From: JAJVID01 sp035714085
GTDB lineage: Bacteria; Acidobacteriota; Blastocatellia; RBC074
Assembly (NCBI GenBank): GCA_035714085.1
Contig: DASTMP010000084.1
Coordinates: 1 to 64,000 of the forward strand
Direction: 5' to 3'
DNA: 64,000 nt
The notes below the pieces were generated by a model that was given only the letters and a program-made list of their open reading frames with translations, was not told where the DNA came from and made no database searches. Shown here piece after piece: positions 48,051-57,020 of the stretch. A program made the position numbers and the translations under genes. The first letter of the stretch is position 1. Each line of letters starts with the position of its first letter.

Positions 48051-48440
48051 GGGCGCCGAGTCACGCTATAAACGAGTCACGCTATAAAAAGACATCGGTC
48101 GCGATGCGATGTATCGTTAGATCGTGGTGAAACCGAGGGTTGCGAATCCCCATCTTCAGGCGGCAGGACGCTTATATAATTTATATGGTCGGCGTCCAAA
48201 AATTGCCGTATGAAGGCCGGAATCCGCAACCCTTTTTCAGATGGCGCTAAAAAAATAATCTTTACGAATAAAAACTCATCTGAGGTTTCGCTCGTAACGA
48301 ATAGACATATTGATATTTAGTCAGTAAACTGCCAAATCGCTCATCTGTTCTTCTAATTTTGCTGAGTATTTGGCAACATCCATTGGCGGGCTTGATCGCG
48401 TACTTTATGCTATGAATGCTATTCTTATTATGAAGTGGTT
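48051..48440. other. AT-rich intergenic region after the pilus operon
   Basis: 390 bases. It begins with two direct copies of GAGTCACGCTATAAA (48058-48072 and 48074-48088). GGGTTGCG near 48137 and CGCAACCC near 48226 are inverted, so the middle could fold. The last 200 bases are clearly richer in A and T than the rest of the window. No gene recognised. It should hold the promoter of the anti-sigma gene. Confidence 0.5.
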
Positions 48441-49259
48441 ATGACGTGGGATGAGGTAAAAGAACTGGCTCCGCTTTATGTAATCGGGGCGCTCGATGAG
48501 AAAACGGCGCGCGACCTTGAAGCGTCGTTGCATAACGCCGCTCCCGAACAGCAGCGCGTTGTCGCCCGGTGGCGCGACGTGGCCGCTTTGTTGCCTCAAG
48601 CCTTGCCGCTTCAAACCCCGCCGGATTACCTTAAAGAGCGATTGCTCAATCGCGTCGCCGAGGAAGCTCAGGAAACTCCGATCGAGATCGCCGTCGCAGA
48701 ATCGACTTTGGAAATGACGGCTGAGCGGGCCGAGAGGAATGTCTTGCCGTTCGTCCAACCTCGCCGCGTCGAATCGAGGACCGCGCGCTGGCTGTTGATC
48801 GCCGCCACTGCGCTGCTGGCCCTCACCTCCGCCTATCTGTTCAAACAGAACGCCAATCTCGTGCGCGAACGCGACGATCTCTCGGAAGAACTGTCCGGGT
48901 GGAGGCGACAGGTTGACGACATCGTCTCTCCCAAGACCAAGGTCATAGCTATGGCCGGCGTCGAAACTCCGCAGGCGAACGCCAAGGTCATCTGGGACAC
49001 GAAGGCGCAGCAGTGGGACATCTACATTTTCGATCTGCCAGCGCCGCCTTCCGACAAGGACTATCAACTCTGGTACGTGACGGCGAATGCGAAGATCAGC
49101 GCCGCCGTCTTTCGCACCGACGAGCAGGGGCGGACTGTTTTGAAATTGACGCTGCCTCCTGACGCGCTGGCCGGCCTGGCCGCCACTGCGGTGACTCTCG
49201 AACCGCGAGGAGGCTCTCCTCAACCCACCAGCAAGTTCTACCTCAAAGCCAGCATCTAG
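48441..49259 (+). CDS. Anti-sigma factor, RskA type
   Basis: 272 residues. The cytoplasmic N-terminus (LAPLYVIGALDEKTARDLEASL) is the sigma-binding segment typical of RskA/anti-sigma-K proteins. One membrane helix lies at about 116-136 (ARWLLIAATALLALTSAYLF), then a coiled stretch and the C-terminal RskA domain (WDIYIFDLPAPPSDKDYQLWYV, AVTLEPRGGSPQPTSKFYL). It should sequester an ECF sigma factor at the inner membrane. No sigma gene is adjacent, which is unusual. Start is the ATG at 48441 or GTG at 48435. mtnA begins 3 bases after its stop. Confidence 0.88.
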   Translation: MTWDEVKELAPLYVIGALDEKTARDLEASLHNAAPEQQRVVARWRDVAALLPQALPLQTPPDYLKERLLNRVAEEAQETPIEIAVAESTLEMTAERAERNVLPFVQPRRVESRTARWLLIAATALLALTSAYLFKQNANLVRERDDLSEELSGWRRQVDDIVSPKTKVIAMAGVETPQANAKVIWDTKAQQWDIYIFDLPAPPSDKDYQLWYVTANAKISAAVFRTDEQGRTVLKLTLPPDALAGLAATAVTLEPRGGSPQPTSKFYLKASI

Positions 49260-49262
49260 ATT

Positions 49263-50303
<1,041 letters not shown>

Positions 50304-50428
50304 AATTTTATGGCTGCCTATAAACATTTCCGGTATTCATCAGGGTAGAATTAGAATCAACCACGAAGGAACGAAGAGCGCGAAGAAGAACGTGGTAAAA
50401 GCGGCCAAGGTTTGATCGATCAGGTCTT

Positions 50429-50790
50429 TCATGACAGTTCATCAACTAGCGCCTTGGCGTCCTTTAAATCCGCTGTGTCGAAGCCTTCGGTGAACCACTC
50501 GTAGACCGGCGAGATCGATTTTCGCGCTTCTGATCACCTGACTTGGCGCAGGCGCAATCGCGCCAGGCTCGTCGCGGCGCGCAATTCCCATGATTTCGCC
50601 TCTTGCTGTCGGGCTATCTCGATGGCGCGGTGAAGGCAATCCTCGATCCTCGATCCTCAGCAGCAGTTCCCCTTTGAGTCGATACATCTCCGCCTCGGCG
50701 AAGCGCTCGTTACTGCGGGCGACGGCGGCCAAAGCCTCGTCAAACAGTGACAGAGCCTTTTCGATCTTCCCGGACTCTCCGTGCTTCCGC
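50429..50790 (-). pseudogene. Decayed C-terminal fragment of a TPR/ATPase (adenylate cyclase-associated type) protein
   Basis: Three reading frames on the minus strand together give the usual tail of large AAA-ATPase/TPR regulators: LSLFDEALAAVARSNERF then AEAEMYRLKGELLL; then, in another frame, HRAIEIARQQEAKSWELRAA and TSLARL; then SPVYEWFTEGFDTADLKDAK and the stop at 50429-50431. Frame changes and internal stops separate the pieces. GAGGATCGA repeat units occupy the first junction (about 50640-50660). Upstream of 50790 nothing of the gene remains. Confidence 0.75.
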
Positions 50791-50901
50791 TAGCTCGCGC
50801 GTGGGCTGGTAATCCCTGCGCAGCAGACGCAAAGTCGCTGCGGATCGCTTCCGACCCCCGATCAGCGTGGCATTTTCGGAATTCAGAAAATCACACGCTA
50901 C

Positions 50902-50964
50902 GTAGTGACGGAAGCGACGATTCTAGTCGTGACGAGCGTGACGACGCGTAACGATCGTCACTAC
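50902..50964. repeat. Inverted repeat upstream of the flavoprotein gene
   Basis: GTAGTGACG (50902-50910) and CGTCACTAC (50956-50964) flank a CGTGACGA-rich interior. This is a small member of the inverted element class in the 740-base non-coding or decayed stretch 50304-51041. Confidence 0.6.
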
Positions 50965-51041
50965 ATGGCTGTTGTCTTCCATCACTACATCGACGGCGAT
51001 GCGCCGGACGGCGTCGCTTTCGGCAACGACAAAGGAGCAAG

Positions 51042-52523
51042 ATGAATAACACGTCGAGCCAATCCGGCGCCAATAACGGCCGCCACGCGGTGGTCATTGG
51101 CGGCAGCATGGCGGGACTGCTCGCCGCGCGGGTTCTATCCGATCATTTTGATCAAGTGACGGTCATCGAACGTGACCGGTATCCATTGACCCCCGCGCCG
51201 CGGCCTGGAGTTCCGCAATCGCGTCACCTGCATGCCCTGCTGGCTCGGGGTTTGAAGATCCTTGGAAAGATGTTTCCGGGACTGAGCGACGAATTGATTG
51301 CGGAAGGCGCTGTCGAAATAGAGGTCGGCTCGGACCTGGCCTGGCTCAGCCCGGCAGGGTGGGGCATCAATGTCAACTTCGGCATCGGGGCGCTCTCATT
51401 CAGCCGCGACTTGCTCGATTGGGTGGTGCGCCGCCGCATGTCGACCGTTCCCAACGTGCGGCTGCTTGAAGACAGCGAGGTGAAGAAGTTGGTTAGGAAT
51501 GAATGTGGCGACGCCATTTCCGGCGTCTCATTCGGGCGCCGCAATCAGACGAATGAAGCGAACGGCGACGATGAGTTCCTGGCCTCCGATCTGGTGGTGG
51601 ACGCGGGCGGGCGCGCTTCAAGGCTGCCGCAATGGCTCTCGGCCATCGGATATGAACCTCCGGTTGAAACTGTGGTCAACGCGCACCTGGGCTACGCCAG
51701 CCGCCTTTACAAAATCCCCGCCGGCTTCGACGCCCGCTGGAAGGGCATCATCGTGCAGGCCGCGCCGCCTGCGCATATCCGCGGGGGACTTATTTTCCCC
51801 ATCGAAGATAATCGCTGGATAGTCACGCTGATCGGCGGAGACCGCGACTATGCGCCGGTGGACGAAGAAAACTTCCTGGCGTTCGCGCGCAGCCTGCGCA
51901 GCCCCCTGATCTATGAAGCGATCAGAGGCGCGGAGCCTCTCACGCCGATCAGCGGCTATCGCGCGACTGAAAACCGGCGGCGCCATTACGAACAGTTGAA
52001 GCGCTGGCCTGAAGCGTTGATCGTCATTGGGGATGGCGCGTGCGCGTTCAATCCGGTGTACGGTCAGGGAATGACCACAGCCGCGATTGGCGCGGAGTGG
52101 CTGGCCAAATGCTTGCGCGAACAATGTGACCGAAGCGATGGAAAATCGGGCGGACTGGCGCGGCGTTTTCAGCGTGGATTGGCCAGTCTCAACGCTGATC
52201 CGTGGACGCTCTCTAGTAGCGCGGATTATCGCTACCGTGACGCCGAGGGCAGGGCGCCGAATCGAATGACTCGCTTCATCCATCGTTATGTGGATCAGGT
52301 GCTGGCGCTCAGCACGCGCGACGCCGAAGTCCGCAAACGCTTCCTCGAAGTGCAGGGCATGCTCAAACAGTCATCCGAGCTGTTTAAGCCCGGCGTCGTC
52401 GCACGCGTGATTTGGGGTGTGATGAGCGATGTTTTCCGGCAGGCGGAGGATGAGGACCGGAAGATGGCGGGGATCGAAGCGCCTCCCCCTTTGGGGAAAC
52501 GGACATCGCCTTCCAAGTCTTGA
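51042..52523 (+). CDS. FAD-dependent monooxygenase/epoxidase-like flavoprotein
   Basis: 493 residues. FAD-binding GGSMAG motif near residues 20-25 with VTVIERD, a DG-type segment VVDAGGRASRLPQWL, and the second flavin motif VIGDGACAFNPVYGQGM. It resembles the LasC epoxidase-like group and other aromatic/polyketide monooxygenases. The substrate is unknown and the neighbours do not define it. AAAGGAG precedes the ATG. The 190 bases after it hold no gene. Confidence 0.85.
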   Translation: MNNTSSQSGANNGRHAVVIGGSMAGLLAARVLSDHFDQVTVIERDRYPLTPAPRPGVPQSRHLHALLARGLKILGKMFPGLSDELIAEGAVEIEVGSDLAWLSPAGWGINVNFGIGALSFSRDLLDWVVRRRMSTVPNVRLLEDSEVKKLVRNECGDAISGVSFGRRNQTNEANGDDEFLASDLVVDAGGRASRLPQWLSAIGYEPPVETVVNAHLGYASRLYKIPAGFDARWKGIIVQAAPPAHIRGGLIFPIEDNRWIVTLIGGDRDYAPVDEENFLAFARSLRSPLIYEAIRGAEPLTPISGYRATENRRRHYEQLKRWPEALIVIGDGACAFNPVYGQGMTTAAIGAEWLAKCLREQCDRSDGKSGGLARRFQRGLASLNADPWTLSSSADYRYRDAEGRAPNRMTRFIHRYVDQVLALSTRDAEVRKRFLEVQGMLKQSSELFKPGVVARVIWGVMSDVFRQAEDEDRKMAGIEAPPPLGKRTSPSKS

Positions 52524-52715
52524 AGTGATCCTACTGATTGAACAGAGGCCCTGAAAAGCAGGTCTTTGCTGGTCGGCGCCTGGAAGCGCAAGCCGATGTG
52601 ATTATCCCGGCGGCGCATAAGTCAGGGAAACCGAGAGGCGCAGATTTAAACTTGCTCGGTAGCTGAATGCAATCAACGATTTGAAATTATGCGGGCTTCA
52701 AAATAATCTGATGGT

Positions 52716-54782
52716 TCAAGGCGCTGAGAACTGGCGCTTAAACTCTTCGTGACGGCGGCGCGCGAGCTCCATCAACCCGGCGAATTCGGCCTCTCCGCGC
52801 AGGTTATCGAGCAGCGGGTCGTTCGTGAAGTACGGATAGCAGAAGAAGCCGCCTTCGATCGAGCGCCGCAGCAGGCGCAGCGCGGTCGGCCGGTCGTTGA
52901 GCGCGGCGAAGGCTTGCGCGATTTTGTAGACGCCCTCGGCGTCGGCCACGCCGCTCTTGATGATCTGCCCTTCGACTCCCTTCAACTGTTTGAGTCCCAA
53001 CTCCGGCTGGCCGGCCAACCCATGGCTCATAGCTTTGCCGATCCGCGCCTGCATCAACTTATTGTCCAATCGGTAAGCTTGATCGAAATATGCGGCGGCC
53101 TCTTTCCATTGCTTCAGATAGTAGTGGCCAAGGCCGCGATAGAAGATGACGAAGGCGAAGTCTTCGCGCGCCGGCAGGATTTGTATAAATTTCTCGTACT
53201 GGCCGTCGTAGAGGTAGCCGTTGAAGACCGCGTTATCGGCCTTGATGGCGCCGTCAATCTGGCGTGAGCGCTCGCCCTCGCTGATCGATTCCCGGAGCAA
53301 TCCGCCGAAGCGGTAGGCGTAAGCCAGATTCCAATGAGCCTGCGCCAGGTTCGGGTTGGTTCCGATTACGCCGCGCAGGAGTGGTATGGCCTCCTCGACA
53401 TACCCGGTGTCGGTGAGGAGGTTGGCTTTGAAAATGCGCGCTTCGATTTGCGACGGGTCGAGTTCCAGAGCGCGGTCGTAGGCTTGCCGCGCCTTGTCGT
53501 AATACTCCCGGCCTTCGAAATAGATCGAAGCCAAGGTGGTGTCGACTGCGCCGAGGTAGGCCCACGAGGGGGCGTAGGTCGGATCCAGACCGACCGATTT
53601 CTCGAACATCTCGCCGGCCGTCGTCAGATCGTCTCTTTGATAGAGGTCCACGCCGTGAAGATGATACTCGTAGGCCTGCAGATTGCTCGCCTCGCCGCGT
53701 TGCAGTCGGGCGGATTCGGCGGGCGTGAGCGAGACGCTCATTCGCCGGACCACTGCTTGCGCCACCCGGTCCTGTATCGTCACCACCTTATCGTATTTCA
53801 GGTTGAGCGGTTCGCTCCACAGGGCCTGGTGGGCGGCCACATCAATCAGTTGCAGGTTGATGCGCAATTCGTCGCCCTCTTTGACGTATGCGCCGGTCAG
53901 CAAAATGTCCACTTTCAATTCATTCGCGACCTGCGCAGGGTCTATCTCCTGGTCGGCGTATTTTCGGACGTAGACCGAGGGGCGCACGATGAGCGCGCTG
54001 ATGTAGTTGAGTTTGACGATCACCTCATCGGCCAGCGCGCGGCTCAGGAAATCGGCGCTCTTATCCGGCCCCAGGTTGCGGAAGGGCAGCACCGCCAGCC
54101 GCACCTTGCCTTCGGGCCGCGACGGCGATCTGGAGCGGAAAAGAAGATAGGCTCCGCCGGCGGCGACGACAATCAGCGCAATGACCGCCCAAACCACGCC
54201 GCGCTTTCGGCGCCCGGCGGCGGCCATCGGGGAAGGCTTTGCGCCATTTGAAGCGGACGGAAAATCAGCGCCGCGAGCGGTAGCGAGCGTGTCTTGATCG
54301 GCAGACCCGCTCGCTACCGCTCGCGGTACCGATTCAGTGATCACCGGGCGGGCGGGCGGCGTCGATTCGATCGCTTCACTCGCGCGCCGCCCGTATTCGC
54401 CCGCCAGTTCGGCGCCGGAGGGCGTCACGGCTAACTCGCCCCGTCGCTCTTCTGCGCACAACCGCACTTCGCCGGTGAAGCGGTAACCGCGTTTCGGCAC
54501 GGTCTCGATGTAGGGCCTGCCATTCGGTTGTTCGCCCAGCGCGCGGCGCAGCATCGAGACGTTCTGCGCCAGATTGCTCTCTTCGACAAAGCTGTCGGGC
54601 CAGAGACGCTTGATCATCTCGTCTTTGGTCAGCAGCAGATTGTTGTTCTCGACGAAGAGCAGAAGCGTATCGAAGACTTTGGGCGTGAGCGGCATGACCT
54701 GTTCCTCGCGTAGCAGTTGGCGCTCAGAGGGGTTCAGGCGGAAGGGGCCGAATTCATAGCAGTGTCGTGGGGACTTCATCAT
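52716..54782 (-). CDS. Winged-helix DNA-binding protein with membrane helix and TPR domain (CadC-like)
   Basis: About 688 residues. An OmpR/PhoB-type winged helix occupies about 10-105 (FRLNPSERQLLR, LTPKVFDTLLLFVEN, IKRLWPDSFVEESNLAQNV, YIETVPKRGYRF). Then come a low-complexity linker, one membrane helix at about 193-212 (VVWAVIALIVVAAGGAYLLF), a TolB-N-like domain (VRLAVLPFRNLGPDKSADFLS) and at least six TPRs to the end. This one-component sensor architecture is abundant in Acidobacteria. A 56-base inverted repeat is inserted in frame in the linker (54271-54326). The ATG at 54782 was chosen; an in-frame TTG is at 54794. Its targets are unknown. Confidence 0.9.
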   Translation of the reverse strand: MMKSPRHCYEFGPFRLNPSERQLLREEQVMPLTPKVFDTLLLFVENNNLLLTKDEMIKRLWPDSFVEESNLAQNVSMLRRALGEQPNGRPYIETVPKRGYRFTGEVRLCAEERRGELAVTPSGAELAGEYGRRASEAIESTPPARPVITESVPRAVASGSADQDTLATARGADFPSASNGAKPSPMAAAGRRKRGVVWAVIALIVVAAGGAYLLFRSRSPSRPEGKVRLAVLPFRNLGPDKSADFLSRALADEVIVKLNYISALIVRPSVYVRKYADQEIDPAQVANELKVDILLTGAYVKEGDELRINLQLIDVAAHQALWSEPLNLKYDKVVTIQDRVAQAVVRRMSVSLTPAESARLQRGEASNLQAYEYHLHGVDLYQRDDLTTAGEMFEKSVGLDPTYAPSWAYLGAVDTTLASIYFEGREYYDKARQAYDRALELDPSQIEARIFKANLLTDTGYVEEAIPLLRGVIGTNPNLAQAHWNLAYAYRFGGLLRESISEGERSRQIDGAIKADNAVFNGYLYDGQYEKFIQILPAREDFAFVIFYRGLGHYYLKQWKEAAAYFDQAYRLDNKLMQARIGKAMSHGLAGQPELGLKQLKGVEGQIIKSGVADAEGVYKIAQAFAALNDRPTALRLLRRSIEGGFFCYPYFTNDPLLDNLRGEAEFAGLMELARRRHEEFKRQFSAP
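54271..54326. repeat. Perfect 19-bp inverted repeat inside the winged-helix/TPR gene
   Basis: Arms 54271-54289 and 54308-54326 (CCGCGAGCGGTAGCGAGCG and its exact reverse complement) around 18 bases. It is in frame and encodes part of the linker before the membrane helix. Confidence 0.9.
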
Positions 54783-54989
54783 TGACGCTATCAAAAGCCT
54801 GCGCGCAAAATGTTTCGGCGCGTCGCTGATCTCCCGCGCCCCTTCCGGCTATGATGATCGCAAATCCGTATTCGGGCAGCCGCAAGGCCCGGTCATTTTA
54901 ACTTATGGCTGCAATTTCAGCCAAAGAATCTTTTTCGCATTGAGGAGTCGTTCATGTCGCGTCGCGACGCCTGGAAAAGGATGAAAATC

Positions 54990-55060
54990 AACCACGAAGA
55001 AACGAAGAGCACGAAGACTTTCTTCTGTTCTTTCTTCGTTTTCTTCGTTTCTTCGTGGTT
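54990..55060. repeat. Inverted repeat (AACCACGAAG units)
   Basis: Arms 54990-55022 and 55033-55060 are approximate reverse complements made of ACGAAGA units. A single similar arm is present near 50361. Confidence 0.8.
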
Positions 55061-55109
55061 ATTTTCCGCAGGAGCTTTCATGTCGCGCTGCGACGCTCTG
55101 AAACAATGA

Positions 55110-55192
55110 AAAATAGACAGGGTTTACAGGCTTCCCCATGATTTTGCGCACTGAGTTGAATCCTGGGAAATCCTGTAAATCCTGTCTATTTT
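55110..55192. repeat. 21-bp inverted repeat (AAAATAGACAGG)
   Basis: Arms 55110-55130 and 55172-55192 are reverse complements with one mismatch, 41 bases apart, directly upstream of the GMC oxidoreductase ribosome site. Confidence 0.85.
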
Positions 55193-55205
55193 CGTAGGAG
55201 AGACT

Positions 55206-56795
55206 ATGATTCATCCAAATGTTCTGATCCCCGATTACGTCATCATCGGCGCCGGCTCGGCCGGCTGCGCGCTCGCAAACCGGCTGAGTGAGGACTCGAA
55301 CGTCAAAGTTCTGTTGCTCGAAGCCGGAGGCCCCGACAAGATGCGGGAGATACAAATACCAGCCGCATTCCCGAAGCTCTTCAAGACCGAATGCGACTGG
55401 GCTTACGAAACTGAAGAACTCGAACACATGAACCGGCGCCGGATGTTCTGGCCGCGCGGCCGTGTGCTCGGCGGGTCGAGTTCGATCAACGCCATGGTCT
55501 ACAGCCGCGCAAATCGCGGCGACCACGACCGCTGGCGTGAGCTCGGCGTCAAGGGCTGGGGCTACGACGACATCCTGCCGTATTACAAGAAATCCGAAAA
55601 CAACGAACGCGGGGCGAACGGGTTTCATGGCGTGGGCGGCGAATTGAACGTCGCCGACCTGCGCTGCGTCAATCCGCTGACCCACCGCTTCATCGAGGCC
55701 GCGCAAGCCGCCGGATTGAAATACAACGAAGACCTCAACGGCGCGTCGCAGGAAGGCGTGGGCTATCTTCAAGTCACTCAGAAAAAAGGCAAACGCCATA
55801 GCGCGGCCGCAGCGTTTCTCAAACCGGTCCTGTCCCGCCCGAATCTGACGGTCAAGACCGGCTCGCACGTCACGCGATTGCTCTTCGAAAGAGGCAAGGC
55901 CGTCGGCGTCGAGTTCGCGCAAGACGGCCGAAACGAGCGGGCGCGCGTCAATCGTGAAGTCATTCTGTCAGGCGGAGCGATCAATTCGCCGCAGACGTTG
56001 ATGCTCTCAGGTCTAGGCCCCGCCGATCATTTGCGCTCGCTGGGCGTCCCCGTCGTCGCAGACCTGCCCGGCGTCGGCCAGAACCTGCTGGACCATCTGT
56101 TGATCGGAGTAGAATACGAATGCCGCGAACCGATAGGTCTGCACAAAGCCGACAACGTCAAAAACATTCTCAACTTCCTGATCTTCAAAAAAGGGCCGCT
56201 CACGTCGAGCGTGGGAGAAGCCGCCGCCTTCCTCAAAACCGACCTGTACAAAGTCGCGCCGGACATCGAGTTGATCTTCGCGCCGGTCTTTTACATGGAC
56301 AACGGGTTCAAGAACCCCGACCTGCATGGCTTCTCGATCGGCGTCGCGTTGCAGAAGCCCGAGAGTAAGGGACACGTCAAACTGAAATCGAAGGACCCGT
56401 TTGTCGCGCCCGCGATTCAACCCAATTACCTGGCTTCGGAGGCCGATCTGGCCGCTTGCGTCGAGGGCGTCAAACTCGCGCGCGAGATTCTCGGCTCGAA
56501 GAGTTTTGACCGGTTTCGCGGCAAAGAGTGGTGGCCGGGCGAGGCCGCGAAGACCGACGATGATTTCGCCGAGCACATCCGCCAGACCGCCGAGACAATT
56601 TATCACCCGGTCGGGACGCTCAGGATGGGCAATGACGCGATGGCGGTGGTTGATGACCATTTGCGCGTGCGCGGTGTCGAAGGATTGCGCGTCGTTGACG
56701 CCTCGGTCATCCCGTTCCAAATCACAGGCCATACGAACGCGCCGACGATTGCGATCGCGGAGAAGGCGGCGGATCTAATCAGAAAGGGGCAATGA
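55206..56795 (+). CDS. GMC-family FAD oxidoreductase, choline dehydrogenase-like
   Basis: 529 residues. N-terminal FAD motif YVIIGAGSAGCALANRLSED, GMC signature 1 region RGRVLGGSSSINAMVYSR, signature 2 region GGAINSPQTLMLSGLGP, and the C-terminal active site with HPVGTLRMG (His) and TGHTNAPTIAIAEKAADLI (Asn). It oxidises an alcohol to an aldehyde; the substrate class (choline, polyethylene glycol, other alcohols) cannot be decided, and no betaine genes are adjacent. TAGGAG precedes the ATG. A short hairpin follows the stop. Confidence 0.92.
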   Translation: MIHPNVLIPDYVIIGAGSAGCALANRLSEDSNVKVLLLEAGGPDKMREIQIPAAFPKLFKTECDWAYETEELEHMNRRRMFWPRGRVLGGSSSINAMVYSRANRGDHDRWRELGVKGWGYDDILPYYKKSENNERGANGFHGVGGELNVADLRCVNPLTHRFIEAAQAAGLKYNEDLNGASQEGVGYLQVTQKKGKRHSAAAAFLKPVLSRPNLTVKTGSHVTRLLFERGKAVGVEFAQDGRNERARVNREVILSGGAINSPQTLMLSGLGPADHLRSLGVPVVADLPGVGQNLLDHLLIGVEYECREPIGLHKADNVKNILNFLIFKKGPLTSSVGEAAAFLKTDLYKVAPDIELIFAPVFYMDNGFKNPDLHGFSIGVALQKPESKGHVKLKSKDPFVAPAIQPNYLASEADLAACVEGVKLAREILGSKSFDRFRGKEWWPGEAAKTDDDFAEHIRQTAETIYHPVGTLRMGNDAMAVVDDHLRVRGVEGLRVVDASVIPFQITGHTNAPTIAIAEKAADLIRKGQ

Positions 56796-56817
56796 GCGCG
56801 GCTAAGTTCGCTGTCTC

Positions 56818-56840
56818 AGCCGGCCATAATATAGCCGGCT
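56818..56840 (+). terminator. Hairpin after the GMC gene, possible terminator
   Basis: AGCCGGC (56818-56824) and GCCGGCT (56834-56840) with a 9-base AT-rich loop. No clear T-run follows, so termination is uncertain. Confidence 0.4.
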
Positions 56841-56866
56841 ATAACAAAGGGCGACGCGGTCAATTC

Positions 56867-56895
56867 TTGACACCGCCGCCATCGCCGCCTACCAT
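56867..56895 (+). promoter_or_regulatory. Predicted promoter of the asd-lysC-thrC operon
   Basis: Consensus TTGACA (56867-56872), exactly 17 bases, then TACCAT (56890-56895). Transcription would begin near 56902, about 120 bases before asd. Confidence 0.6.
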
Positions 56896-56926
56896 TCCCA
56901 TTCGTTCATAATGAGTTCATATCTCG

Positions 56927-56954
56927 GCCCTGCGAACATTGCGGTTCGCAGGGC
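56927..56954 (+). promoter_or_regulatory. Strong hairpin in the asd leader
   Basis: Perfect 11-base arms GCCCTGCGAAC (56927-56937) and GTTCGCAGGGC (56944-56954) with a 6-base loop, followed by TTCTGCTATT. It lies about 25 bases into the predicted transcript and could act as an attenuator or as a 5' stabiliser. Confidence 0.5.
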
Positions 56955-57020
56955 TTCTGCTATTAAAGCGTTTGCGCTCAGAACGAAAATCCCGGCGAAT
57001 CATATGAAGGCGGTAGGAAA

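Larger units (their letters stand above)
54783..55205. other. Intergenic region with three Shine-Dalgarno/ATG leaders separated by inverted repeats
   Basis: TTCATGTCGCG with GAGGAG upstream occurs at 54951, again at 55077 with AGGAG upstream (then a stop after about nine codons), and the real GMC start with TAGGAG is at 55206. An inverted repeat separates each pair. Confidence 0.6.
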
